From positions 16,675,763 to 16,739,762 of the forward strand of contig CM070601.1 of assembly GCA_036346395.1 (NCBI GenBank): 64,000 bases of DNA, read 5' to 3'. Source of the DNA: Hsuehochloa calcarea (taxonomy: Eukaryota; Streptophyta; Magnoliopsida; Poales; Poaceae). Both the position numbers and the translations under genes were made by a program. Within the stretch, counting starts at the first letter, position 1. Each line of letters starts with the position of its first letter. Below are positions 22,460 through 34,165 of the stretch, piece after piece. The notes under the pieces are model-generated. The model worked only from the letters and a program-made list of their open reading frames with translations, was not told where the DNA came from and ran no database searches.

Positions 22460-23808
22460 TCATAAGGAGTCTTGCCTAAAGAAGGTCTCAAAAGACACGA
22501 TTTGCAATATGGCAAGCAAGAGCAATAGCTTCGCCCAAAATCTCCTCGGTGTGCTATACTCATCTAGCATCGCCCTAGCCATTTCGACCAAGGTCCTATT
22601 CTTCCTTTCTACCACGCCATTTTGTTGAGGGACGTGTGGAGAGGAGAACTCGATGCTCAATACCACGCCAAAGACAAAAAGAAGCAAAGAAGCATTTTTG
22701 AACTCCGTGCCATTATCACTGCGAATCGCTCTCAAAGCACCGGAAGTTCGAAGCCAAACGAAGAACAAGGTCATGAAAATAACCAAAAGCTTCATCTTTT
22801 GAAGTAAGAAAGAACACCCAAGTATATCTAGAAAGATCATCGACTATGACAAGAATATACCATTTTCCACCGATCGATCGGACTCTAGCAGACCAACAAG
22901 ATCCATATGAAGCAACCGTCCCGTCCGTCACCATAACCATAGTCACGTAGGGTGAGAGGCGGCAACTTGTTTGCCATGCCTACAGGCGCATACAAAGATC
23001 CTTGATGACTTTGAGTTTGGGCAAACCTCTCATGAGATCAAGGTTGCTAACTCGTGTCAGATGATCAAAACCAATGTGCCCCAAACGTCGATGCCAAAGC
23101 CAGAAATCAGAAGAAGATGTAAGCCAACATTTAAGAGATCCAACAAGAGATTCTGAAAAATCAGCTCCAAAAATTCTACCAACTCTAGAGATTCCAAACA
23201 CAAGCTCACCAGTAGAATCAAGCACACGACAAGCATTTTTCTTAAAAACAGTCTCATAGCCATCGTCAAGAAGCTGAGAAACAGAAAGGAGATTATACCT
23301 AAGCTTGTCCACAAGAGCAACATCCTTTAGAATGAATTTGTTGTTTACCCTAATTGATCATGTTCCTTCAATTCGCCCTTGTGTATCATCTCCAAAGGTG
23401 ATGAAGTCATCACCTGTTGCCCGCGTGAAAGAGGTGAACCATTTTGAGTTTCCGGTCATGTGGCGTGAACACCCGAGTCGACGAACCACGTGTTCTTCCC
23501 TTTCCACGGTAGTCCCGAAAATCAAGGAACAAAAGAACGATGTGTCTCAACATCAGGGTTAGATAAACAAGATTTAGGAATCCAAGATCGAGACACACGC
23601 CCGCAAGGAGTATACAAACCGAAGTACTATCCTTGATTTCATCTAACATTCGGTTATGAGCAATGTTTAAATTAACATGAGACTTAAATCGTCCATGGGC
23701 GATCGATCGTTGTCTTGTCAAGGTCGACCGGCGACCAAAACGTCGACCGGTGACCACCAAATGGCCGGACCGCCATCGATAAACTTTAGAATTAGGATAT
23801 CTAGACAC
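22460..23808 (-). pseudogene. Sirevirus C integrase, GAG pre-integrase and protease-region remnants
   Basis: The GAG-pre-integrase block (MDKLRYNLLSVSQLLDDGYE, then DFWLWHRRLGHIGFDHL) is at 23312-22980. Integrase blocks are at 22946-22460: YILVIVDDLSRYTWVFFL, IRSDNGTEFKN and SSPHVPQQNGVVERKNRTLV, giving the second Asp and the Glu of the DD35E triad in good context. 23808-23410 is the upstream region. Frames change several times, so this is a broken copy. Confidence 0.85.
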
Positions 23809-24195
23809 ATAATGATTTGCATGAGAGAAAATCCTAATCCGAGTTTATTCTTTTCGGTGTTACCATGTCTCATAGAAGCTCTAGGTTGCATGAATGAAAT
23901 TCTATCAAAATTTTCCTATCATTTTTCAACCTACGCCAACAGATTCAATCAAATGCCCACCTTTCTTGCAATAAGTGCAATGGTACTTGGTACCACTAGA
24001 AGAAGCACCATTTGAATTAATACAAGGTTGGGCAAAACCGCAGATTTAAAAGATGTTTTTGCAGTTGGGTTTTGAATTCAATTAAACCTTTTCCAAGACT
24101 TGAATGACTTTTGGGTTTGAATTGTCTTGAAAAGAATTGAATCCTAAACCTTGCTTCTTATAAGGAGTTTTAGACTTGTCAAGAATCATGTTTAA

Positions 24196-25893
24196 TTATT
24201 TCTTACCTTTAGAAAATTGCTCTAATGTATCATGAAGGTAAGCATTTTCTTTTCTCAAGTTAACACAAGCATCACAAGTTTTATCCATAGATTTCTCCTT
24301 ATACAAAGCAATTTCAAGCTTAAGAGCGGAACATGAAGCACAAGTAGTATTTTCAATATTGTCCTTAAGCTTAGCATATTTGACTCTAGCAGCTTCTAAG
24401 ATATCTTTGATTTCACGTTCTTTTTCTAAACATGAAGTGCAAGGACTAGAATCAAACACATCAAAAGCAATCAATTTACTAGATTCTAAACATTTTTCAC
24501 AAGGAGCACTTTTAATTTCATTTAGTTCAGATCTAGCATTCTCAAGTTGTTGTACGTAAATATTATGAGCGGTTTGTAACTTAGTAATTTCGAGTGCATA
24601 GCATGACAAGATAAACATTCATCGAGTTCAAGAGTCTTAGCATTTTTAAGCTCTACTTTCAGTTTGTTAATCTTTGACTCTAATTTCTTATTTTTTGTCA
24701 TGACAAATTCTAGTGCTTCATCTTGACTAAGCAATTGCTCAACTATAGAATCATATTTAGCAGAAAGCTCATCATAAGAAAAAGATACCTCATTATCATC
24801 AATGTCGTCCGTGTCACCATGAAGCACATGCCGGTGAAGTCTTTGGCCTTCCCTTTCTTTTGCCTTGAGGATCTCCTCCTCCTTGTCCTCCTCACTCCCG
24901 GTATCCACATCGCTCAAGGATTGATCCTCAAAAGCGGCAAGGACCCTGTGAGCAACCTTCACAAGCTTATTAGCCTCATACCTTGATTTGTTGAAAGGAG
25001 GCTTCTTCCAAGTCGACTTTCCTTCCTTATGATTGCTCTTACCTTTCACTTGGGGCAATTTGCTCGGATATGATTGAGCTCACCACATTCATGGCATGTC
25101 ACCGACCACCTCTCTTTTGTTTCTCACATTATTGTAGGCCCGTGTGAATTTTTAGCTAGAAGAGATAACTCTGTTTCAGAATACTTTCAAGCTCCTCTTC
25201 ATGAATAGCGATAAACAAGCAAATGAAAATCCGTAAGAAGATTCAAAAGAGTCATCAAAAGCCTTTTGAGAGGATCTGCTACCAAAGCTAAATTATCTTT
25301 CTTGGGATGATCAACTCTTTTAATTTCATGAGTCTTGAGTTTACTATAAAGCAATTCTAAAGTAAGACTTGAAAGATCAACATTTTCCTCTATAGCAAGA
25401 GCCTTCATCTCCCACTCCTTGGTGTTGATTGCAACCAAGAGATGGGTGTCATTTTCAGATTGAGAATATTCAATATCAACAACTTTCATTTGATTAATTA
25501 CTTTATTAAAGCGATGAAAATGTCATCGATGCTCTCTCCAGACGCATCTCGAATTTATTGTATTCACGCTTGTAAACTGTTTGGCGCACCTTTTGATTTG
25601 GGACGAACCTCATGATATGTTTCGAGAGTGTTCCAAATTTCATGCGCAGCTTGAAAGATTGCAAATTCTATCATATTCTTGTCTACCAAGTGCACCATAT
25701 AAAAGATTCTTAGCCTTATTGTTGTTAGCCAAAAGAATTACGTAGCGTGTGTAGCAATTTCAGAATAACAAGTGGGCTCTAACAACATCCCAAATAGCTT
25801 GTCCTCGCTCTCAAGAAAGACTCGCATACGATTCTTCCAATAGGCATAGTCGTGCCCATCGAAGATATGCGGTTTAGTAGAAAACTTATCCAT
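24196..25893 (-). pseudogene. Sirevirus C gag
   Basis: Gag starts with a minus-strand ATG at 25893 (MDKFSTKPHIFDGHDYAYWK, the usual gag opening) and soon meets a stop. 25489-25199 encodes the middle of gag (WEMKALAIEENVDLSSLTLE). The zinc knuckle CHECGELNHIRANC (25096-25055) is a perfect CX2CX4HX4C. 25058-24522 and 24618-24196 form the long C-terminal extension with coiled-coil-like heptads and CxxC pairs (CEKCLES, CTSCLEKE, CASCSALK), typical of Sirevirus gag. The chain is interrupted by frameshifts. Confidence 0.82.
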
Positions 25894-25937
25894 CGCCAAA
25901 GTTCAAGGACCTGTTAAGATCAAGATTGAACTAACCA

Positions 25938-25950
25938 GCTCGATACCACT
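25938..25950 (-). other. primer-binding site of Sirevirus C
   Basis: On the minus strand AAGTGGTATCGAGCT follows the LTR end. TGGTATCGAGC matches the initiator-Met tRNA 3' end complement closely. Confidence 0.85.
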
Positions 25951-27728
25951 TGTTGGACCGTAAAGGCGACTAGAGGGGGTGAATAGGAGCACACTCACTT
26001 TTCACAAATTATGAACTCAATACAATTTCACTCCAAGAGCTATTAGAAAGCTATGAAGATCAATATACCAAGACTGTTGGAAGACTAGTATTGAATCCAA
26101 TTAAACCCCTAAGCAATGCTACAAAAATCAACAAGAATCAAAGCAACACAAGCATCAAGGTCGACCTCAGATCGAACCGGTCGAACCGATTGTCGGGCGG
26201 TCCGACCGGCGTTGTCTTGACGGTCGGACCGCTCAAATCGGTCGGACCGGTGGTGACGGGCGGTCGGACCGCGATCTCTGAACCGATCCAAACAAGAAAA
26301 TCACCGATGACGAAGATGCAATTAGGTCTAACTTTTGATTCTCAACTCCAAACTTCACGAAACTTTGCACACACCTTCTCTATGCTATTGAGGACCTATT
26401 CCAATCGAATATTATGATAATTCTTGGAACGATCTTGAGCAATTGTCAATTGATTAATGAAGGTCTAAAACCGGGCAGAACGAAAACTTGATCCTAAAGC
26501 TTGTTCGTGAGAGATTGATGATCAAGATGATGCTAGATAGATTCACACATATCACAGCAAGCTAATTCACGTGAAAGAATCAAACACAAACTCGCGGATC
26601 AAAGAAAGCCCTAAAAACACGAAATTGAAAGCAAGAACGAAAAGAGACTTATCTCAAGCAAACCTTGCATAGATTGATTTCGTGATTGATGCTGGATTAC
26701 ATCCACACCATCATGGATCAGTAGACAATCAAAGATCACGAAATTCACCCCAAACTATCAAGAGCCCTAGCCTCCACCTCAACTCCCCTAAAGACAATTA
26801 GGGTTTTGAAACATAAAAAGGCGAGAGAGGGAGAGGTGCAGCCACCATCTCCTCCTATTTATAGTGGAGGCCTAAAACTCCTAGGGTTTTACTTAATTGG
26901 GCTCCCGTTAAGGCCCACTAACAAACGGGTCACACACGCACGCTTCGCAAAGGGCCGTCTTTAACCTTTTGACCTAAACCGCTTCACCATGCGTCATGCA
27001 TGTGCCAATAGGTCACCCTTGTCCATCTTGTGTCACGCTTGAGTCGTTGACCTCACACGGCATCGCCAATCGCTCGACCTCAACTCTCCAAGTCTAGTCC
27101 CGATCCTCCTCGCCGCTGACCGTCGTTGACCACCAAGCTACCGCACAACCATAGACAAGCAAACACGAATTCGGGAACAAGTTCTTCACAACTTGACCCA
27201 TGTTAGTCAAAACATGCATCATGCAAACCATATACCACGATACCAATGACTTTGACCTAACAAATCAACATCGCCACGGTTGGCCGACGCTCAAGTTATT
27301 ACCGGTCGACCGCTCCAGTGAGCGGTCGGACCGCCCATGGCGGCCGGACCGCTCCTCGTGAGCGGCCGGACCGCCTTGGGACTTAGCCAATTTCAACCCC
27401 TAAAAATCAAACCTTCGGAAACTTTAAACCAATAGAACTTTTTATCGAGACTCCAAAAATCATGAGACCAAGTGCATTGGGATCCCTCACTTGCCTACAA
27501 CACCTATTTTTGGCCCAAATTGTTTTGACCACTTTGTCATCGCTGGTCCGATCCCCACAGGCCGGTCCGATCGATTGGGACCGGTCGGACCGCCGTAAGG
27601 ACCGATCGGACCGCCTCGCCCGTAATACCTGTAGCTTTGTCGAAAACACGTGAAACTACAAACCGTAAACGCCATTGCCAATTGTCACATCATCCTAAGA
27701 TCTGTAACATATTCCCATGAAATCCACA
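25951..27728 (-). repeat. 5' LTR of Sirevirus C
   Basis: The 1778-bp LTR shares the palindromic clusters (about 26168-26270 and 27300-27615) with its partner. Differences are scattered substitutions and small indels. Confidence 0.93.
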
Positions 27729-27733
27729 TTTAC

Positions 27734-29075
27734 TTCGGGAAAGATTGTGCAACTGAAGAACGTGCATCATGTGCCATCTATCAATAAGAATCTCGTCAGC
27801 GGATCGCTTCTGTGTAGAGATGGCTTTAGACTGGTGTCTGAGTCGAATAAATTTGTTGTGTCCAAGTGTGGACAATTTGTTGGTAAAGGCTATGTGTGCG
27901 GAGGCTTGTTCCGCCTATCTCTTTCAGATTTGTGTAATAATGTTGTGAACCATGTTTGCAGTGGTAATGAGACTACTATTTAGCATTCACGACTTTGTCA
28001 CATAAATTTTGGTTGCATGACGCGGTTAGCCAGTTTAGAGTTAATCCCGAAATTCACCCTTGCCAAAGGTTCTAAGTGTCAAGTTTGTGTGCAATCAAAA
28101 GCGACCTCGTAAGCCTCATAAGGCATGGAGGTAAGAAACTTGGCACCATTAGAACTCATACATTCAGATCTGTGTGAGATGAATGGTGTGTTGACAAAAG
28201 GTGGTAACAGATATTTCATGACTTTGATTGATGACTCCACTAGGTTCTGCTATGTGTATCTTTTGAAAACTAAATATGAAGCTCTTCACTACTTTAAAAT
28301 CTATAAGGCAGAAACTGAGAACCAACTTGAAAGGAAAATCAAAAGGGTTAGGTCTGATCGTGGCGGCGAGTACTTTTCTAATGAGTTCAATTTATTCTAT
28401 GAGGAACATGGTATAATCCATGAGAGGACGCCTCCCTATTCACCCCAGTCAAACAGGGTTGCTGAAAGAAAGAACCGCACTATAGCTGATTTGGTTAACG
28501 CCATGTTAGACACAGCGGATCTTTCCAAAGCATGGTGGGGGGAGGCTATATTGACTTCATGTCATGTCCTAAACAGGGTTCGCACAAAGAATAAAGAGAT
28601 AACCCCATATGAACAATGGGAGAAGAAAAGACTATCACTTTCATACTTGCGCACTTGGGGTTGTTTGGCGAAAGTCAATGTGCCAATTCCCAAAAAGCGT
28701 AAGCTCGGACCAAAAACCGTGGATTGCGTCTTCCTAGGCTATGCTCACTATAGCGTTGGATATAGATTTCTAGTTGTGAAATCTGGAGTACTTGACATGC
28801 ATGTCAGTACAATTATGGAGTCCAGAGATGCTACATTCTTTGAGGATATTTTTCCGATGAAAGATATGCTTAGTTCATTGAGTCAGGAGCCTGATACAAC
28901 TCCTGAACCTGCCATTTCTATGGAATATTTTGAGCAAATCCTCGAACAAATTCCCGAGGAGGAAGACAATGAAACTCTGAGGAAGATTAAAAGACAAAGG
29001 CCTGCTTTGGCACAAATTGTGGCTTTCCTAAAAGCGGCTTCCTACTGTCTTTGTAGGCTTTTCCTATCATGGTGA
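27734..29075 (+). pseudogene. copia B protease end, pre-integrase and integrase
   Basis: 27734 resumes the frame left at 16828 (SGKIVQLKNVHHVPSINKNL). The pre-integrase region has a stop at about 27979 where Trp is expected. Integrase follows from 28125: LELIHSDLCEMNG, YFMTLIDDSTRFCYVYLLK, VRSDRGGEYFSNEF and YSPQSNRVAERKNRTIADL, which contain all three DD35E acidic residues. WGCLAKVNVPIPKKRKLGPK matches the C-terminal copia block. The true coding part ends at 28998, where the Harbinger element starts. Codons after that belong to the insertion. Confidence 0.87.
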
Positions 29076-29898
29076 ATGGTCAGGCTTTTCGATTTGGTGT
29101 TTGGTCATGCGGCTTTTAGGTAGGTCAGTCATGAACTTCCGAGATATGAAATGTGTGAAATGCTCATGAGGACAGTAATGACTTATTTGATGTCGTTTAA
29201 CTAAATTAACAACATTAAACGGCATTTAACGACATTTAAGAACATTTAACAGTATTTAACAATAAAACTTCAGAAAGCATGTGAAAATAACTGACTAGAA
29301 GATCACCCTTATACATAGTTTAAATTGGCAAGTACTACATACAAAATACTGCATATATCTTCCATCTATCCTATCGTCATGCTACCAAAGCTATTGCAAT
29401 AGCGTCACGGAGGCCGTTCATATCAACATCATCCATAACAGCTGTATCATCATGTGCTACCAAGTTAGTGGACATGTCCCCGCCTACATAATCATCATTC
29501 CCATGCGCACGAGCAAAATCATTATCAATCAAAGCACTATCTTGAATAAAATTATGCAAAGCCATTGCTGCAATGATAATTTTCTTTTGCTTGTGCTCAT
29601 TGTAACTTAGAATTTTAAGTAGACTCAATCGAATATGCCAGTGGGAAGGCGAACAGGCAAGATTGCTTTAAATACTAGGTATGAGGTGGGTAATTTCTGC
29701 GAAGTCTGGGGGTATTCTTGGAACGCTGGAGGTGGGAAGCTGTGGGAAGCACCTCAACACTGGCTTTTCGCTTTTGGCTTCCATATGTATTGACAGCTTT
29801 GAGCTTCCTGTGAAAGCCAGGAAAAAAGCCAACCGTTTGGCACAGCTTCTGGCTTTTCTCACCCAAAAGCCAAAGCAGAAGCTGTACCAAACAGGGCC
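28999..29898 (-). mobile_element. PIF/Harbinger DNA transposon, 900 bp, in copia B
   Basis: Terminal inverted repeats GGCCTGCTTTGG.. and ..CCAAACAGGGCC are flanked by the 3-bp duplication AAA (28996-28998 and 29899-29901). Removing the element rejoins the copia B frame (..KRQR|TAKSFG..). It carries the C-terminal piece of a PIF transposase on the minus strand. Three-bp duplications and GG(G)CC(T)GTTTGG ends are typical of this superfamily. Too short to be autonomous. Confidence 0.85.
29377..29628 (-). pseudogene. PIF/Harbinger transposase C-terminal fragment
   Basis: The frame contains KKIIIAAMALHNFIQDS, matching the C-terminal ..IIxACxxLHNFI.. block of plant PIF-type DDE transposases. The catalytic domain is missing, so only the tail of the protein remains. 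Confidence 0.75.
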
Positions 29899-29904
29899 AA
29901 AGGA

Positions 29905-31493
29905 CTGCAAAGTCTTTTGGTCATGATTTCATTGTGTACCTTGTGGATGATACTCCAAGTACAATTTCTGAAGCATATGCTTCTCTAGATGCGGAATACT
30001 GGAAGGAAGTAGTACGTAGTGAAATGGATTCCATTATCTCTAATGGAACTTGGGAGATCACTGAGCGTCCTTATGGTTGTAAACCTGTAGGATGTAAGTG
30101 GGTGTTCAAAAAGAAGCTTAGGCCTGATGGTACTATCGAGAAGTACAAGGCACGGCTTGTGGCCAAGGGTTATACCCAAAAGGAAGGCGAAGATTTCTTT
30201 GATACTTATTCACCTGTGACTAGATTGACCACTATTCGAGTACTACTATCTTTGGCTGCCTCACACGGTCTTCTCGTTCATCAGATGGACGTTAAGACGG
30301 CTTTCCTAAATGGAGAGTTGGACGAGGAAATTTACATGGAACAACCAGATGGATTTGTAGTAAATGGTTAAGAAGGAAATGTGTGTAAGTTGTTGAAATC
30401 TTTATATGGTTTTAAACAAGCACCTAAGCAATGGCATGAAAAGTTCGACATAATTTTAACATCTGCAGACTTTATTGTGAATGAAGCTGACAGATGTGTG
30501 TATTATCGCCATGGTGGGGGCGAGGGAGTCATTCTATGTATGTATGTTGATGACATACTGATCTTTGGGACCAGCCTTAATGTGATTAAGGAGGTCAAGG
30601 ATCTCTTGTCTCATAATTTTGAGATGAAAGATCTGGGAGTAGCTGATGTTATCTTGAACATCAAGCTGTTGAGAGGTGATGATGGTGGGATTACATTGTT
30701 GCAAACCCACTATGTGGAGAAGGTTCTGAGTCGTTTTGGTTATAACGACTGTAAATCCTCTCCAAACACCTTATGATCCTAGCGTATTGCTTAGGAAGAA
30801 TCGGAGAATAGCCAGAGACCAATTGAGATATTCTCAGATAATTGGTTCACTCATGTATTTAGCTAGCGGTACCAGGCCTGACATCTCGTTTGCTGTGAGC
30901 AAACAAAGCCGTTTTGTTTCCAATCCGGGAGATAATCATTGGCATGCTCTTGAGAGGGTAATGCGCTATCTAAAGGGTACTATGAGCTATGGCATTCACT
31001 ATACCGGGTATCCCAGGGTACTGGAGGGTTATAGCGATTCAAACCGGATATCTGATGCTGATGAGATTAAGGCCACAAGTGGATATGTCTTCACACTTGG
31101 AGGTGGCGCTGTTTCATGGAAGTCTTGCAAGCAGACCATCTTAACGAGGTCAACAATGGAAGCGTAACTCACAAAGATTAGATATCGCCATCTTGAAGCC
31201 GAATGGCTTCGTGAGCTCTTGATGGATTTGCGGTGGTTGAAAACCGCACGGCTATTCTGATGAACTGTGACAATCAAACCGTGATTGTCAAGGTGAACAG
31301 TTCTAAGGATAATATGAAAGCATCAAGACATGTGAAGAGGAGACTGCAGTCTATCAGAAAAATGAAAAACTCCAGAGTAATAGCTTTGGATTATATCCAA
31401 ACAGCTAAGAATCTGGTAGATCCCTTCACAAAGGGTTTATCACGGAATGTGATAGACAATGCATCGAGGGAGATGGGTTTGAGACCCACGTGA
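29905..31493 (+). pseudogene. copia B reverse transcriptase and RNase H
   Basis: RT blocks in order: EYWKEVVRSEMDSIISNGTW, GCKWVFKKKLRPDG, YKARLVAKGYTQKEGEDFFD, VHQMDVKTAFLNGELDEEIY, a TAA near 30369 where Gln is expected, LLKSLYGFKQAPKQWHEKF, LCMYVDDILIFG (catalytic) and FEMKDLGVADVILNIKL. A frameshift near 30766 leads to LRYSQIIGSLMYLASGTRPD, then RNase H (GYSDSN, ATSGYVFTLGGGAVSWKS, TRSTMEA followed by TAA) and NLVDPFTKGLSRNVID. Many of the breaks fit C to T or G to A changes. Confidence 0.87.
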
Positions 31494-32024
31494 GTTATAC
31501 CATAGTGGCAACACATTCTATGTGATCGGAGATCCCGTGAAGTAGGATTTGCGAAACAAGCTATTGGTTAACTGGGAGGAGAGTACTTTTACAGATCCAC
31601 TCCATTGGTGATGCAATTCACTCCTAAATTTGTATGGCAGGTTGATTTTTATCTTAATGTGTTCTGTGGCTTGTTTAAGCAAAGATGTTGTTCTACAGAG
31701 CAGTCTTGAAAGAACACACCTATATAGGCCCGACTGTTAGTCACAATCTATGAGATAGGGTAATCTCTAGGAAGCTCATGAATAGGCCAGGAGTATGACT
31801 TATATGCTCCAGCCCGCGGGGATGCCTGATAGCCTAGTATCAGTTAAGGACTTAAGTGAAACTTATTAACACAAAATTGCCAATTCAAGGCTTAGTCCAT
31901 TGTGCAGTTGTGGATTAGTGTAGCTTCTATTCTAGATGGATGTTCAACCTTATTCGGTCTCCATCGAAACACTGATATATTAAAACAATACTGTGGATCA
32001 AGGCATTTGACATGTGTCGTTGAG

Positions 32025-32038
32025 ATCTGGTGGGGGAT
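32025..32038 (+). other. polypurine tract of copia B
   Basis: GAGATCTGGTGGGGGAT lies immediately before the TGTAGG start of the right LTR. This is the expected plus-strand primer site. Confidence 0.8.
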
Positions 32039-33041
32039 TGTAGGAATTAATACGGGCTGGACCCAGTTTTTAATTCTATTTAATTCCTAGAGAATCTCAA
32101 AAGACCCATGTGCACATGCTAAAATTGATTAGTCCCACATGGAGAGTTGAAGGGGAGTTACACCACTTTATAAGGTGGAACGTGGTAGCCCCCTTGTGGA
32201 ATTGGAGGCCAACACACGTGCGCGCTCGCTCGCCTCGCCTCGCCTCGCTGTGCGTGCGTGCGTGCGTGTGGGCGTGGGTGTGGGTGTGGGCGTGCGCGCA
32301 GGCACGTCGGGTCCGGCCACGTTTTTCTTTATCTATTCGAAAATCGAAACGCACCACTCGAACTAATGGCATTAACGAACGTCAGTTACCAGTGAGTTAT
32401 GGCTGCGGTTTGCACTGGTTGATGGCAACCGTTTTCTCTGGTCTCTGTCTCTTCATTTTTGGCTTTTGACTATTACATGAACAGAGATCTGTTTTTGGCT
32501 TTTGACTATTACAGGAACAGAGATCTGTTCGTGTACTCCCACGAGAGACTTAGAAGCATTCTCAGTATGTGGCTGTTGTGACTGGCGATCTCCATCCCGG
32601 CGAATCGCGTGTACGGTCGAACTGAGAGAGCAGGCCTCCGGAACCCCCGTCCTTGAAGGCTTTCACGAGCGAGGACGAATAAGGTTTTTGTGGAGCGTTC
32701 GCGCGACTGCTCGCTGCTTCGGATCCTCTGCTTCATCTGCGCGACTACTACCACGACGTCCACTACGCCATGGCGAACGCATTTATCTCACCAACACTTC
32801 GCTTCTTTGCTCGCCTCTGAGTTATGGGTATATCAATCTCTTACTTGTTGTTTGTTTAACTTTATTATCTGTTGTTATCTTGGACACTGAGATAGGAATA
32901 CAGCTTTCTGTTCTTCTGAAAATTAGTATGACTATGATGTTCATGTCTGTTTGCTTTATGAAAAAGTCTAGAGTATTGTCTATGATTTATCTAGTATATT
33001 TCTGGATTAAAGTACTTCAAAAAATAATTATTTATTCAACA
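32039..33041 (+). repeat. 3' LTR of copia B
   Basis: The 1003-bp partner of 14858-15755 is longer because of a (GTGCGTGGGTGT)-like microsatellite at about 32255-32305 and an exact-length 36-bp tandem duplication (32456-32491 and 32492-32527, one mismatch). The ATG corresponding to gag (32770) is followed by a shifted frame. Confidence 0.87.
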
Positions 33042-33168
33042 GACAAATGGTGGCTTCAGTCCAATAACACACTTTTAATACTTTTTCCAGGACTAAACAA
33101 AAGGTTGCAGTTCTTACATGAAGTAGCTAGCAAAATGGGGACTTGCGAGTTGATCATGTTGACATATT

Positions 33169-33333
33169 TGTTGAAATAGATAGAGTTGTAGGCGTGTATA
33201 TCTTATTCCTATAATCTCTCCTCAATCCCTATCAACAATCAACGATTGTTGCTTTCTAGGTTGGCAGTTGCTTTGTACAACAATGTATTATATCTTGTAT
33301 ACAGATAAATACATGAGAGGAACACCACAGGCA
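33169..33333 (+). repeat. candidate 5' LTR of copia D
   Basis: The 165-bp segment begins TGTTGAAATAGATAG and ends ACACCACAGGCA, with AT-rich TATA-like and polyadenylation-like parts (TATATCTTGTATACAGATAAAT). No second copy is found in the window, so the boundaries rest on TG..CA ends and position only. Confidence 0.5.
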
Positions 33334-34126
33334 ATGCGTGGTTCCAAATCATAAAAACACTTTCTTCCTCCTTTTCCTTTACGGTACGGAGCCTCACCAA
33401 AAATCTCCCACGAGATGACTTTGAGCGCTCAAACTTCCGCCTCCCCAGGATCAACGTTGAGTGGAGCCCTACCCACCACGCCATCCTTCAGCAGCTTCAT
33501 CACGGTGAAACTTACCTGCGAGAACCACCTCTTGAGGAAGGCTCAGGTCATGCCACTACTATAAAAACAGCTATACTAGACGTCTCATCACAGACAGTTC
33601 TTCATAACAGTTAGTGTTGTAATTATCACAAACGGTTTTACAAACTCGATCGTCTATATTACTAGTGACGACTAGAAGCTTCTGTGATGCGTAATTATCA
33701 CATATAGTTTTTCAATATAACCGTCTGTGATAATTCCCAAACAGTTTTAAATAAAAGCCGTCATTGATAATTGCAGACGTCACAGACGGTTTTTCCATAG
33801 AACTATCTGGAATAATTCACAGATGGTTCTTAAAAAGAACCGCTTGTGATAATAATGTATCACGATAATTCGTGGTTGGAAGTGTTTGTGATATGTATCA
33901 ATACCATTTCAACTCCAGTATGATGTGTCTCTTCGTCTCGCACGCCGTTGTTACTCTAAGTTTTATAAGAAAGATCATCCGCCACTGAAGATGAATCCCC
34001 ACACATCGCTCTACTCTCAAGCACAAACTAAATGGTTCCCCACTTTTCTCCCCTAACACCGGCATTGATGACCTACCTAGCCATCCTGTACGAGCACCTC
34101 GTCGGCCGTATGCTGGTGGAAGCTAC

Positions 34127-34165
34127 GGGAGGACACTGTACTAACAGTTAGTACAGTGTCCTCCC
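34127..34165. repeat. 39-bp perfect palindrome inside the CACTA element
   Basis: Nineteen bases (GGGAGGACACTGTACTAAC, 34127-34145) are followed by a single A and their exact reverse complement (34147-34165). Such long perfect arms with a one-base centre can form a hairpin or cruciform. Confidence 0.95.

Larger units (their letters stand above)
16829..27728 (-). mobile_element. Sirevirus-type Ty1-copia element C, inserted into copia B
   Basis: LTRs of 1768 bp (16829-18596) and 1778 bp (25951-27728) begin TGTTGGACCGTAAAGG and end AATCCACA. They are flanked by TTTAC (16824-16828 and 27729-27733), and removing the element restores the copia B frame. The primer-binding site (minus strand TGGTATCGAGCT) abuts the right LTR. 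From right to left the order is gag, protease, integrase, RT and RNase H, then about 1.8 kb without a gene. Very long LTRs, several polypurine tracts before the 3' LTR and CG-rich palindromes in the LTRs are Sirevirus hallmarks. The LTRs look highly similar, so the insertion is younger than copia B, but the coding region already has many frameshifts. Confidence 0.93.
14858..33041 (+). mobile_element. Ty1-copia LTR retrotransposon B, carrying two nested insertions
   Basis: LTRs at 14858-15755 and 32039-33041 begin TGTAGGAATTAATACGG and end TTATTTATTCAACA. Flanking 5-mers GACGA (14853-14857) and GACAA (33042-33046) fit a target duplication with one change. A polypurine tract (GGTGGGGGA) directly precedes the right LTR. 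Gag, zinc knuckle and protease lie on the left. Integrase, RT and RNase H lie at 27734-31493, in copia order. Sirevirus C splits the protease region and a Harbinger element splits the integrase-RT linker. Several nonsense codons show that the element is dead. No initiator-Met primer-binding site is visible after the left LTR. Confidence 0.9.

Noticed and set aside
32110..32469. 119-codon plus-strand frame
   Set aside because: It lies wholly within the copia B LTR and depends on a GT-rich microsatellite.
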